DNA of 64,000 nt, from NCBI RefSeq assembly GCF_014192015.1, contig NZ_JACHXJ010000005.1, forward strand, positions 310,001-374,000, written 5' to 3'. This document shows, piece after piece, positions 46,017-53,948 of the stretch. Below the pieces are notes generated by a model, which searched no databases, had not been told where the DNA came from, and saw only the letters and a program-made list of their open reading frames with translations. Made by a program: the position numbers and the translations under genes. The number at the start of each line of letters is the position of its first letter. The stretch's first letter is position 1. The stretch comes from Paenibacillus rhizosphaerae (lineage in GTDB: Bacteria > Bacillota > Bacilli > Paenibacillales > Paenibacillaceae).

Positions 46017-47687
46017 ATGGCACTGCGCATCAGACATACCGGTCGTTACCGGGAGATCGCCATGGCGCTTATGCGTCATGGCTTTGGTTATATCGTGGAG
46101 GAGCTGGGCCTGTTCCAGATGCTGTCCATCCCGAGACGGTGGATCACTCATGAAACGCCGCAGACCAAGACGCTGGGAGAACGGATCCGGCTGGTTCTGG
46201 AAGACCTGGGGCCGACGTTCGTCAAGCTGGGACAGTTGGCCAGCACCCGGTCGGACCTATTGCCGGAGCCGATCATCCGGGAGCTGATCAAGCTTCAGGA
46301 TCAGGTTCCGCCCTTCTCGTCCGAGTCGGCCAAAGGCATTATCGAACAGGAGCTGGACGACGCCATCGAGGATATTTTCTCCTGGTTTGAGGAGTCGCCG
46401 ATAGCGGCGGCTTCCATTGGACAGGTTCATCTCGGCAAGCTCAAGACCGGCGAGGATGTAGCGGTCAAAGTCCAGCGTCCGGGGGCTTTACAGATGGTGG
46501 TCAGAGACTTGGAGATCCTGAGGGACCTGACCGCACTCGCTGAGAAGCGCTGGGTATGGGTCAAGCAGTATCAGATCGCCCGCCTGGTGGAAGAGTTTGC
46601 GAGCTCCATGCGGGCTGAGCTGGATTATACCCAGGAGGGCCGCAACGCGGAGAAAATCGCACTGCAGTTTCAGAACGATGAGACCGTGTGCATCCCGCGA
46701 ATATTTTGGCAGTATACGTCTTCGCGCGTCATGACGATGGAATACGTCCGGGGCATCTCTTTAAGCCATCAGGAGGAGCTTGTGGCGAAGGGATATGATT
46801 TGAAAGAAACGGCCGAGAAGCTCGTGGAGAGCATGCTGCACCAGATTTTCATCGAAGGCTTTTTCCACGCTGACCCGCATCCGGGCAATCTGCTTGTGCG
46901 CAAGGACGGCAGTCTCGCTTATCTGGATTTCGGTATGGTGGGACGGCTTAGCGAGGAGATGAAGGATCATCTGTCTTCGCTGATCATCGCCCTGATGAGG
47001 AAAAACACCGACAGCATGGTCCGAGCCGTGCTGAGGCTGGGCATGATGCCCGAAGATGGCGATATTCGCGAGCTGCGCAGGGATCTGGACAGTCTGCGGG
47101 AGCAGTACTATAATATACCTTTTTCCGAAATCAGCATGGGGACGGCGCTGAACGATCTGTTCGCGGTCGCCCAGCGTCACAAAGTGATGATCCCCCCTGA
47201 TCTGACGCTGCTCGGCAAGGCGCTGCTGACGATGGAAGGCGTCATCGAGAAGCTGGACCCTACGCTCAGCATCATCGACATGGCGGAGCCGTTTGGACGG
47301 AAGCTGATCAAGGACCGCTTCAGCACCCGCAACCTGCGGAAGAAGCTGCTGGGCGGAGCGGCGGGTCTGGCAGAGGCGCTGTTTGACCTGCCGGACCAGG
47401 CAAGGCAGATATCATCGTTAATCAGCAAGGGCAAGCTGAAGGTTGAGATCAGCGTTCCGGAGATGGAAGCCCTGATGAGGAAGCTCGACCAGATCAGCAA
47501 CCGGCTGTCCTTCAGCATCGTGCTGCTTGCCTTCAGCATCATCATGGTCGGACTGATCATCGGTTCTTCCCTGAATCAGCAATCCTCGGTGCTGTGGCAT
47601 TTTCCGGTAATCGGGACCGGATTTATTGTGGCGCTGTTGATGGTGCTGTGGCTGCTGTTTTCCATATTCAAATCCGGCAGGTTTTAG
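46017..47687 (+). CDS. ABC1/UbiB-family atypical protein kinase
   Basis: A 556-residue kinase-like protein. The family's KxGQ motif (KLGQLASTRSDLLP), Ala-rich nucleotide loop (AAASIGQVH), invariant Lys (VAVKVQRPG), and catalytic and metal motifs (HADPHPGN, YLDFGMVG) are all present. Two C-terminal transmembrane helices (about 500-550) anchor it. UbiB/AarF proteins are ATPases supporting isoprenoid quinone biosynthesis or lipid extraction; here probably menaquinone. Translation is coupled to the phasin-like gene. Confidence 0.88.
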   Translation: MALRIRHTGRYREIAMALMRHGFGYIVEELGLFQMLSIPRRWITHETPQTKTLGERIRLVLEDLGPTFVKLGQLASTRSDLLPEPIIRELIKLQDQVPPFSSESAKGIIEQELDDAIEDIFSWFEESPIAAASIGQVHLGKLKTGEDVAVKVQRPGALQMVVRDLEILRDLTALAEKRWVWVKQYQIARLVEEFASSMRAELDYTQEGRNAEKIALQFQNDETVCIPRIFWQYTSSRVMTMEYVRGISLSHQEELVAKGYDLKETAEKLVESMLHQIFIEGFFHADPHPGNLLVRKDGSLAYLDFGMVGRLSEEMKDHLSSLIIALMRKNTDSMVRAVLRLGMMPEDGDIRELRRDLDSLREQYYNIPFSEISMGTALNDLFAVAQRHKVMIPPDLTLLGKALLTMEGVIEKLDPTLSIIDMAEPFGRKLIKDRFSTRNLRKKLLGGAAGLAEALFDLPDQARQISSLISKGKLKVEISVPEMEALMRKLDQISNRLSFSIVLLAFSIIMVGLIIGSSLNQQSSVLWHFPVIGTGFIVALLMVLWLLFSIFKSGRF

Positions 47688-47753
47688 CTGCCCGTATTGC
47701 CGCCATTATGATCCATACATTGTTTTTTCATGCGTTTCCATAACATCCTTTAA

Positions 47754-47806
47754 GGGAGGTCTGTCCGGCGGCCCTGCACGGGTCGCGTGACGGTCCTCCT
47801 TTTTAA
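47754..47806 (+). terminator. Terminator after the phasin-UbiB operon
   Basis: A long interrupted stem from GGGAGG to CCTCC, with inner GTC/GAC and GCG/CGC pairs, is followed by TTTTT. Confidence 0.75.
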
Positions 47807-47892
47807 GATATAAGAAGTACAAGCTTATAAGCAGAGTTAATCCACTATATATCCCGCTAAAGGCGGATCTTAATGAATGAGGTGCATTTTTG

Positions 47893-49407
47893 TTGAAGTT
47901 TTCAAGTTTGGGCGTTAACGAATCATTGGTCAATACACTGCGGGCGAACGGCATTGCCATCCCGACGCCGGTACAAGTAGAGACGATCCCGCTCCTGCTC
48001 GCTGGGAGCGACGTGATCGCGAGGGCACGTACAGGAACCGGCAAGACGCTGGCCTTTATGCTGCCGATGCTGCAAAAAATAGACCCGACACAGCTGTATC
48101 CACAGGCGCTTGTCGTCGCACCCACGCGCGAGCTGGCGCTGCAGATTACCGAGGAGGCAAGAAAACTGGCGGCAGGGACCGATATCCGGATTCTGGCCGT
48201 TTACGGCGGACAGGACGTCGAGAAGCAGCTGCGGAAGCTCGAAGGGGGACGCCAGCTGATCATCGGCACGCCGGGCAGGCTGCTGGACCACCTCCGGCGC
48301 GGCACGCTGGAACTCGGGCGCGTCAAAATGCTCGTGCTGGACGAGGCCGACCAAATGCTGCACATGGGCTTCCTGGACGAGGTCGAGACACTGATTCAGG
48401 CACTGCCCTACAAGCGCCAGACGATGCTGTTCTCGGCAACGATGCCTGCCGAGGTCAAGCGGCTTGCGGCAGCCTATACCCGGGACGCGGAGGACGTGGT
48501 GATCAAAGGGGAGAAGTCGCCTGTGCCGCTGGACCATATCCGGCAGATCGTCGTGGAAGTGACGGACCGGACCAAGCAGGAAGCGCTGTTCTCCATGATC
48601 GACACGTACCGCCCGTTTCTGGCGATCATTTTTTGCCGCACGAAGCGGCGGGCGTCGGCGCTCAATGAGGCCTTGCTGGAGAAAGGCTATAACTCGGACG
48701 AGCTGCATGGTGACCTGTCGCAGGCGAAGCGTGAAGCGGTGATGAAGCGGTTCCGTGAGGCGAAGCTGCAGCTGCTGGTCGCGACGGACGTAGCGGCCCG
48801 CGGGCTTGATGTGGAAGGCGTCACGCATGTGTTTAACTACGACATCCCGCATGACGTGGAGAGCTATATTCACCGGATCGGCCGCACGGGCCGGGCCGGG
48901 GAGAAGGGCATGGCCATCACGCTGGCCGCCCCCAAAGATAAAGGCGAGCTGGCACGCATCGAGCAGCACATCCAGTACAACATCGAACGGCGCCGGTATG
49001 ACAAGGGCGCCGGCATCACCGCCGCGGGGACCAAGGCGCGCGCTATCCATGCGGAGCAGGGCGAACGCGGACGCGGCGAAGGCCGCCCGCGCCGGGATGA
49101 CCGCCCCGCACGCGCGGGCGGTGAAGGCAGGGGCGCCCGCGGCGAGGCCAAGCGGGCGCGCGGCGCCTACGCCGGAAGCGAGGCCGGCGCAGGCGGTGCA
49201 AGTGCCGGCCGCTCCCGCACCGGTGCGGCCGGGCAGCGTGGCGGCCGCAGCGCTGGCGGCGGCCGGGGCCCAGCGGCACGCGCGGATCATGGCGCGCCGG
49301 CTGGCGGTTCCCGCGGCGGCCGGGACGCCAAGCGTAGCGGCACGGGCCGCCCATCCGCTCCCGGCGGCAGAGGCCGGAGCGCGGGAGGACGCGGGCGCCG
49401 GAAATAA
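47893..49407 (+). CDS. DEAD-box RNA helicase with long Gly/Arg/Ala-rich tail
   Basis: An ATP-dependent RNA helicase of about 504 residues. Q motif (IPTPVQVETIP), motif I ARTGTGKT, Ia PTRELALQ, II DEAD, III SATMP, and VI HRIGRTGRAG are intact. The last 130 residues are low-complexity Gly/Arg/Ala with many RGG-like pieces, suited to RNA binding. Two TTG codons (47890, 47893) can start it; the second is eight bases after GAGGTG. No in-frame ATG is near. Such helicases help ribosome assembly and RNA decay, especially in the cold. The leader after the upstream terminator is about 85 bases. Confidence 0.9.
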   Translation: MKFSSLGVNESLVNTLRANGIAIPTPVQVETIPLLLAGSDVIARARTGTGKTLAFMLPMLQKIDPTQLYPQALVVAPTRELALQITEEARKLAAGTDIRILAVYGGQDVEKQLRKLEGGRQLIIGTPGRLLDHLRRGTLELGRVKMLVLDEADQMLHMGFLDEVETLIQALPYKRQTMLFSATMPAEVKRLAAAYTRDAEDVVIKGEKSPVPLDHIRQIVVEVTDRTKQEALFSMIDTYRPFLAIIFCRTKRRASALNEALLEKGYNSDELHGDLSQAKREAVMKRFREAKLQLLVATDVAARGLDVEGVTHVFNYDIPHDVESYIHRIGRTGRAGEKGMAITLAAPKDKGELARIEQHIQYNIERRRYDKGAGITAAGTKARAIHAEQGERGRGEGRPRRDDRPARAGGEGRGARGEAKRARGAYAGSEAGAGGASAGRSRTGAAGQRGGRSAGGGRGPAARADHGAPAGGSRGGRDAKRSGTGRPSAPGGRGRSAGGRGRRK

Positions 49408-49422
49408 CGGCGGCCCGCGGGC

Positions 49423-49467
49423 AAGGCAGCAGCTGACCCAGGTGGGGACAGCTGCTGCCTTTTTTTG
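49423..49467 (+). terminator. Terminator after the DEAD-box helicase
   Basis: AAGGCAGCAGCTG pairs perfectly with CAGCTGCTGCCT, followed by seven T. Confidence 0.92.
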
Positions 49468-49587
49468 TCCCGTCACTCGCATGATATAATAGCAGGGCAG
49501 CTCATCCAAATCATGGATGCCGCTGCTGCACCGACAGCAGTCAGCACACGCTGCAATCAGTCATAAGCAGAAAGGTCTTGATGCGTA

Positions 49588-50607
49588 ATGATCAAGCTGA
49601 GCATATTGGATCAATCAACGATTTCGGAAGGCAGCAATCCGGTGGAAGCACTGGCCCAGACGGCGGCCATGGCCCAGGAAGCCGAACGGCTCGGATACCA
49701 CCGTTTTTGGGTATCGGAGCATCATTTTTCCCCGAACCTGGCCGGCTCGAGTCCGGAAGTGCTGATCTCCCATCTGGCGGCGAAGACGTCGACGCTCCGG
49801 ATTGGATCGGGCGGCGTAATGCTGCCTCACTACAGCTCTTACAAGGTAGCGGAAAACTTCCGGCTCTTGGAAGGCCTATACCCAGGGAGAATCGACCTGG
49901 GACTCGGACGCGCGCCGGGCGGCATGCCTTTGGCGACCCGTGCCCTTCAGGAAGGGAAGATGCGCGGTGAGGACCGCTACGCCGATCAGATCGACGACTT
50001 AATCGCCTATTTGACGGATTCTCTGAGTCCGGAACATCCTTTTGCGGGTCTTCTGGCCACGCCGATGGTCCAAACCGTTCCGGAAATGTGGCTGCTCGGC
50101 TCCAGCGGGGGCAGCGCCGGGATTGCCGCCATGCAGGGGACCGGATTTGCCTTCGCCCAGTTTATCAACGGTTCCGGCGGCAGCGATGTGATGCGTTGGT
50201 ACCAGGAGCATTTTCAGCCGTCGGCCATTTTTGACAAACCCCAGTCCTTGGTAGCGATCTTTGCGGTTTGCGCCGAGACGGAGGAAGAGGCAAACCGGAT
50301 TGCATCCAGCATGGATCTTTCACTCATTTTATTGGAAAAGGGCGGATCGTCTGCAGGCACTCCGCCGGTGGAGAAAGCGCTGGAATATCCGTATACGCGG
50401 TACGACCGGATCCGGATTGAGGAGAACCGCAAGCGGATGGTCGTAGGTTCCCCGCAGCAGGTGAAAGGCAGGATAGAAGAGCTGTGCGCGGAATACCATG
50501 CCGATGAGGTGATGATCGCCAGCATTACCCATTGTTTTGAGGATAAGCTGCAGTCCTTCCGGCTGATCGCCGAAGCGTTCGGACTACCGGAAGCTGCCGG
50601 ACGATAA
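49588..50607 (+). CDS. LLM-class flavin-dependent oxidoreductase
   Basis: A 339-residue luciferase-like TIM-barrel protein. Typical elements: SILDQSTI at the start, YHRFWVSEHH, LRIGSGGVMLPHYS, DLGLGRAPGG and WLLGSSGGSAGIAA. These proteins use FMNH2 or F420 for monooxygenation; the close bacterial group (YhbW/YceB type) has no settled substrate. The ribosome site (AAAGG) is 13 bases from ATG. It is followed at once by the 111-bp repeat. Confidence 0.87.
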   Translation: MIKLSILDQSTISEGSNPVEALAQTAAMAQEAERLGYHRFWVSEHHFSPNLAGSSPEVLISHLAAKTSTLRIGSGGVMLPHYSSYKVAENFRLLEGLYPGRIDLGLGRAPGGMPLATRALQEGKMRGEDRYADQIDDLIAYLTDSLSPEHPFAGLLATPMVQTVPEMWLLGSSGGSAGIAAMQGTGFAFAQFINGSGGSDVMRWYQEHFQPSAIFDKPQSLVAIFAVCAETEEEANRIASSMDLSLILLEKGGSSAGTPPVEKALEYPYTRYDRIRIEENRKRMVVGSPQQVKGRIEELCAEYHADEVMIASITHCFEDKLQSFRLIAEAFGLPEAAGR

Positions 50608-50632
50608 AGGAACGAGCGGGCGAAATTAGAAT

Positions 50633-50743
50633 AACGTCTATCGACTAATGTTCATAGAAGACGGACCGCATTTAGCGGTAACTTTTCTTGCGGTATAAGG
50701 AAGTCGAGTCTTCGAAGCCTATACCTTCTTATTTCTAGAAAAA
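50633..50743 (+). repeat. 111-bp dispersed repeat, copy A
   Basis: Ungapped comparison with the reverse complement of 52736-52846 gives about 73 matches in the first 100 bases, including the first 13 (AACGTCTATCGAC). It lies between the LLM gene and the oxdC terminator and has no coding potential. Two related copies flank oxdC and gpx in inverted orientation. Confidence 0.75.
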
Positions 50744-50784
50744 AGACGTCCCCCTGGATGTTACTCGTCCGAGGGGCCGTCTTC
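50739..50784 (-). terminator. Terminator of the oxalate-decarboxylase-like gene
   Basis: On the minus strand AAGACG and CCCC pair with GGGG and CGTCTT, followed by T. The stem includes the last codons and stop of the gene. Confidence 0.8.
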
Positions 50785-51972
50785 TGGCTTTTTGTAAGAG
50801 AATCCGGGGTACTTGACTACCGGCGATTTTTCCTTGCGCAGCGCATCCAGCAGATCGGAGCCGACGTTCAGGTTTTCCGCTACCAGCTCCCTCGGCGTCA
50901 GGGCCATCCACTGGTTTAATGAAACATCCGCGAACCGGTCGCTTTTGAACATTTCCAAAAACCAGAGGCTGTCTGTTCCGGTATTCTGAATATAGTGTCC
51001 GAAGGCGAACGGCACATAGCCGACGTCCCCCGCGCGAACGTTGAACGTACGGGCCTTGCCGCCACCGGCGAATACGGTCATTCTGCCTTGGCCGGTGAGG
51101 TAATACTGCCATTCGTCCTGATTCGGGTGCCAGTGCATCTCCCTCATCCCGCCGGGCTTGATCTCCACCAGTGCTGCCGCTACGGTGCGCGAGATCGGGA
51201 AATTGGACGAATCCACGATCCGCACGCTGCCGCCCGACGTGATGATCGGAGGCTGCGCGAGCAGGCGGTGCGTAAAGGTTTGGGGCACCTCCCCGTAGGG
51301 CGAGGTTACCTTTTGGCTATCCAGCGGACCGGGAACGGGTTCCTGCTCGATGTAAACCTGACCGGAAGGGATATCCGCAAACGCGCTTTTCGGAACGCCG
51401 AAATTGGCCGAGAGCACTTCTTTGGGGGTATGGGCGAACCAGTCGGAGATGCTAAGGGTGTTCAGGTCGGAGAAATGTCCGTCGTCAAAGACGAGCAAAA
51501 ACTCGCAGCCTTCTTCGAGCCCCTGAATGGAATGGGGAATACCTGGCGGGAAATACCAGAGATCTCCGGGACCCACGTCGGCAATGAAATTGCGGCCGTT
51601 CTGGTCCACTGCCGTAATGCATGCCCTGCCGAGCAGCATAAAGGACCATTCGGCCTGCTGGTGCCAGTGGAGCTCGCGCAGGCCGCCTGGGGTGAGGCGC
51701 ATGTTGACGCCGGCCAGCGTGGTGGCGATGGGCAGCTCGCGAATCGTCACTTCCCTGGACCATCCGCCTTCGTTAAGCTGCATGTGCGTATCGGAGAAGG
51801 AAAATGTTAAATTGGGAATCAGCCCGTTGTCGGTCTTCGGCGGAACGAGCATGTCGGGATTCTCCATATCCCGAAGCACGTCGCGCGGGCCCTCGTCGGT
51901 CGCTCCTTCGCGGCCGCGGATCGGCTGGGGAATCCGCCTGCCCGACTCCGGCCTATTGGATGAGTGATTCAT
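50761..51972 (-). CDS. oxdC: Bicupin, oxalate decarboxylase-like (OxdC family)
   Basis: A 403-residue bicupin with no signal peptide. Both manganese sites are complete: H102, H104, E108, H147 and H280, H282, E287, H326. Arg residues stand before each site (GGLREL, GGMREM), and the C-terminal-site Glu (FLEMFK, E340) is kept. Family members split oxalate to formate and CO2. The mobile lid above the N-terminal site, SENST in B. subtilis OxdC, reads SDLNT here (168-172), so the proton-donor Glu is Asp or displaced. Activity could be changed. AAAAGGAG precedes ATG. Single gene. Confidence 0.87.
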   Translation of the reverse strand: MNHSSNRPESGRRIPQPIRGREGATDEGPRDVLRDMENPDMLVPPKTDNGLIPNLTFSFSDTHMQLNEGGWSREVTIRELPIATTLAGVNMRLTPGGLRELHWHQQAEWSFMLLGRACITAVDQNGRNFIADVGPGDLWYFPPGIPHSIQGLEEGCEFLLVFDDGHFSDLNTLSISDWFAHTPKEVLSANFGVPKSAFADIPSGQVYIEQEPVPGPLDSQKVTSPYGEVPQTFTHRLLAQPPIITSGGSVRIVDSSNFPISRTVAAALVEIKPGGMREMHWHPNQDEWQYYLTGQGRMTVFAGGGKARTFNVRAGDVGYVPFAFGHYIQNTGTDSLWFLEMFKSDRFADVSLNQWMALTPRELVAENLNVGSDLLDALRKEKSPVVKYPGFSYKKPEDGPSDE

Positions 51973-52181
51973 ACGTATGGCTCCTTTTCAGCAGTAATCT
52001 CCCCTTCGGCTACAGGAAAGTATATGAACCGCCGCATGCCGATATGAGGCTGTTTCCCGGCTCCATTGGATTCGCTTGGGGCTGGACTTGCATCATGGCC
52101 GCTTTGGAGTATCATGGAAAGTGGATCGTAAAAACACAGCGTAATACCAACTCCATAGGAACGATAGAAAGGGGTAATCAC

Positions 52182-52658
52182 ATGTCCGTGTACCAATTCA
52201 CAGCAGCCAAGACCTCTGGTCAAGAGGTGTCTCTTCAGGATTATGCAGGCAAAGTGCTGGTCATCGCCAATACGGCGAGCCAATGCGGATTAACGCCGCA
52301 GTATGGCGACCTGCAGAAGCTGTACGACCAGTTCAAGGCGCAGGGGCTCGAAATCCTTGGATTTCCCTGCAACCAGTTTGGGGGACAGGAGCCGGGAACC
52401 AGCGAAGAAGCCGCATCGTTCTGCCAGCTGAATTACGGGGTTCAATTCCCGGTATTCGCCAAAGTGGAAGTGAACGGGGAAGGGGCCCATCCACTCTTTC
52501 AATACTTGAAAGAGCAGCAGCCGGGTCCGGCCGAAGACGGCGGGATTCAATGGAACTTTACGAAGTTCCTGGTGAACCGGCAGGGAGAAGTGGTTGCCCG
52601 CTTTGAGCCGAAGGAGTCGCCGGAAGCCATGACGGAGGCGATTCGCGGTTTGCTGTAA
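52182..52658 (+). CDS. Thiol-type glutathione peroxidase
   Basis: A 158-residue peroxidase with Cys rather than selenocysteine. Catalytic Cys 35 (TASQCGLT), Gln 69 (FPCNQFGGQEPG) and Trp (WNFTKFLV) are present; Cys 63 and Cys 80 could resolve the peroxidatic Cys. In bacteria without glutathione, such enzymes usually use thioredoxin or bacillithiol-linked reductants. GAAAGGGG precedes ATG at 52182; upstream in-frame ATGs are not supported. It ends with a strong terminator. Confidence 0.9.
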   Translation: MSVYQFTAAKTSGQEVSLQDYAGKVLVIANTASQCGLTPQYGDLQKLYDQFKAQGLEILGFPCNQFGGQEPGTSEEAASFCQLNYGVQFPVFAKVEVNGEGAHPLFQYLKEQQPGPAEDGGIQWNFTKFLVNRQGEVVARFEPKESPEAMTEAIRGLL

Positions 52659-52707
52659 ACCGCCCGGGAAGCAGCCGCCTGAAAGCGAAACGATAATATG
52701 TTGAAAG

Positions 52708-52740
52708 AAGGTCTGTCCCGAAAACGGGACAGACCTTTTT
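52708..52740 (+). terminator. Terminator after glutathione peroxidase
   Basis: AGGTCTGTCCCG pairs perfectly with CGGGACAGACCT around AAAA, then TTTT. Confidence 0.93.
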
Positions 52741-52846
52741 GATAATATCAGAAAGTATAAACTCCAGAGCCATTGCTTCCTGATATTGCAAGAAAAACTT
52801 CCTTTAAACGCGGTCTGTCTTCTTTGAAGGTACGTCGATAGACGTT
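52736..52846 (-). repeat. 111-bp dispersed repeat, copy B (inverted relative to copy A)
   Basis: On the minus strand it starts AACGTCTATCGAC at 52846 and aligns without gaps to copy A. The 313-bp gap between gpx and the SDR gene is largely made of this copy plus a partial extra unit. Confidence 0.75.
52742..52780. repeat. 39-bp direct repeat, first copy (end of repeat copy B)
   Basis: These 39 bases are identical to 52853-52891, exactly 111 bases away, so a second unit of the 111-bp element sits head to tail but is cut short. Confidence 0.85.
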
Positions 52847-52852
52847 TTTTTT

Positions 52853-52891
52853 ATAATATCAGAAAGTATAAACTCCAGAGCCATTGCTTCC
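52853..52891. repeat. 39-bp direct repeat, second copy (truncated unit)
   Basis: Identical to 52742-52780. It begins right after the start of copy B and represents only the terminal third of a neighbouring unit. Confidence 0.85.
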
Positions 52892-52971
52892 CGTTTTTCT
52901 TACTTCTCCGGCGCTTTCCGGCGTTGAATCACGGATAACCGTGTCCTTGTTTGTTTCCAAACAACGGAGGG

Positions 52972-53619
52972 TTACTGCGGAACGCTGCCGTTTAATCCCT
53001 TCAACGCTTCCTCTACCGGAATATCGCCTTCAAGCAGGTCGAACGATTGATTATGGGTCTGCTTGGTTTGCAGCGCTGCGAGAACAGCTGCGGCCACATC
53101 ATCCCTGGATACCCGGCCGTGCCGCTGCAGCTGCGGGGCGGCATGCACCTTGCCTTTGCCCGGCTCGTTCGTCAGTCCGCCCGGACGAATAATGGTATAG
53201 CGCAGTCCGCTTTCCTCCAGGATGGTCTCGGCCTTGCGTTTGGCCATCAGGAAGGGCTTCAGGAAAGAAGGCATGGCATCCGGATCCTTTGTGCCCATAG
53301 AGCTGATCAGCACAAACCGCGGGATTTGCTCCAGCACGCTCTGCTCAATGAGCCGAACGGTTCCGACATGATCCACATGCTCCGGATCTCCCGAGGTGCC
53401 GGCCCCTGCGGCGCAGACGACGATGTCCGCTCCTTTCATACCGCCTGTGAAAGCTCCCGACAAGTCCCCAAGGTAACCTTTGGCTCCTGCGGATTCCAGT
53501 TCCCGGAGGTGCTCCTCTTTACGGACCAGACCTCTTACGTCATAGCCTGCCTCAACCAGCTTTGATACGATTCTGCGCCCGGTCTGCCCGTTTGCGCCTG
53601 CTACAAAAACCGTTGTCAT
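52972..53619 (-). CDS. NAD(P)-binding atypical SDR (YhfK-like)
   Basis: A 215-residue NmrA/atypical short-chain dehydrogenase protein. The N-terminal dinucleotide motif is VFVAGANGQTGRRIV; later VVCAAGAG, FVLISSMGT and YTIIRPGGLTNEPG are typical of the YhfK/NAD(P)H-binding group. The usual YxxxK pair is not clear, consistent with atypical members that act as redox sensors or isomerase-like enzymes. TAGAGGTG precedes ATG at 53619. A structured leader with a terminator-like hairpin lies upstream (53698-53812). Confidence 0.83.
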   Translation of the reverse strand: MTTVFVAGANGQTGRRIVSKLVEAGYDVRGLVRKEEHLRELESAGAKGYLGDLSGAFTGGMKGADIVVCAAGAGTSGDPEHVDHVGTVRLIEQSVLEQIPRFVLISSMGTKDPDAMPSFLKPFLMAKRKAETILEESGLRYTIIRPGGLTNEPGKGKVHAAPQLQRHGRVSRDDVAAAVLAALQTKQTHNQSFDLLEGDIPVEEALKGLNGSVPQ

Positions 53620-53697
53620 CGTTTATCACCTCTACGAATGATTACCCCGATGCCCAGGGCGGGAACACAGGTTTTGATGGGATTCCAAAAATAAACA

Positions 53698-53746
53698 AAT
53701 TCGCCAGGTCGGCGTCCGGGGGAACGAAACATCGACCTGGCGAATT
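53698..53746 (-). promoter_or_regulatory. 14-bp perfect inverted repeat with terminator-like T-run (candidate attenuator)
   Basis: AATTCGCCAGGTCG (53698-53711) pairs perfectly with CGACCTGGCGAATT (53733-53746) across 21 bases. On the minus strand it is followed by a T-rich stretch, so it looks like a terminator inside the leader of the SDR gene. Confidence 0.6.
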
Positions 53747-53752
53747 CGGTTG

Positions 53753-53812
53753 GGAGTGGTCCATGATATATGGCATAGCAGGCAGGGCGAACGCGGTTCG
53801 TCCACTCTATGC
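53753..53812. promoter_or_regulatory. Overlapping inverted repeats in the divergent leader
   Basis: GCATAG (53773-53778) pairs with CTATGC (53807-53812) around an inner GGGCGAAC/GTTCGTCC stem. GAGTGG (53754-53759) can pair with CCACTC (53802-53807), competing with the first stem. This looks like an RNA able to take alternative folds. The remaining part of the 329-bp gap to 53949 shows no further feature. Confidence 0.45.
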
Positions 53813-53948
53813 TCCTGTTCTTTTTATACCCGGCGGGGATGGGGGTGAAACAGAAGTCTCCATTTTTCTTTTGCGGATTTTGCCGACTCGCTTTAAGATA
53901 GAAATACAAGCATATACAGACTTCATATAGAGGGAGATGGAGCGGGAG

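Noticed and set aside
47923..49509. 528-codon minus-strand frame over the DEAD-box helicase
   Set aside because: All helicase motifs are on the plus strand; no start signal for the antisense frame.
52972..53619. Mobile element defined by the inverted copies of the 111-bp repeat
   Set aside because: The interval between the copies holds ordinary genes (oxdC, gpx), no transposase, and the copies are too diverged to be recent terminal repeats.
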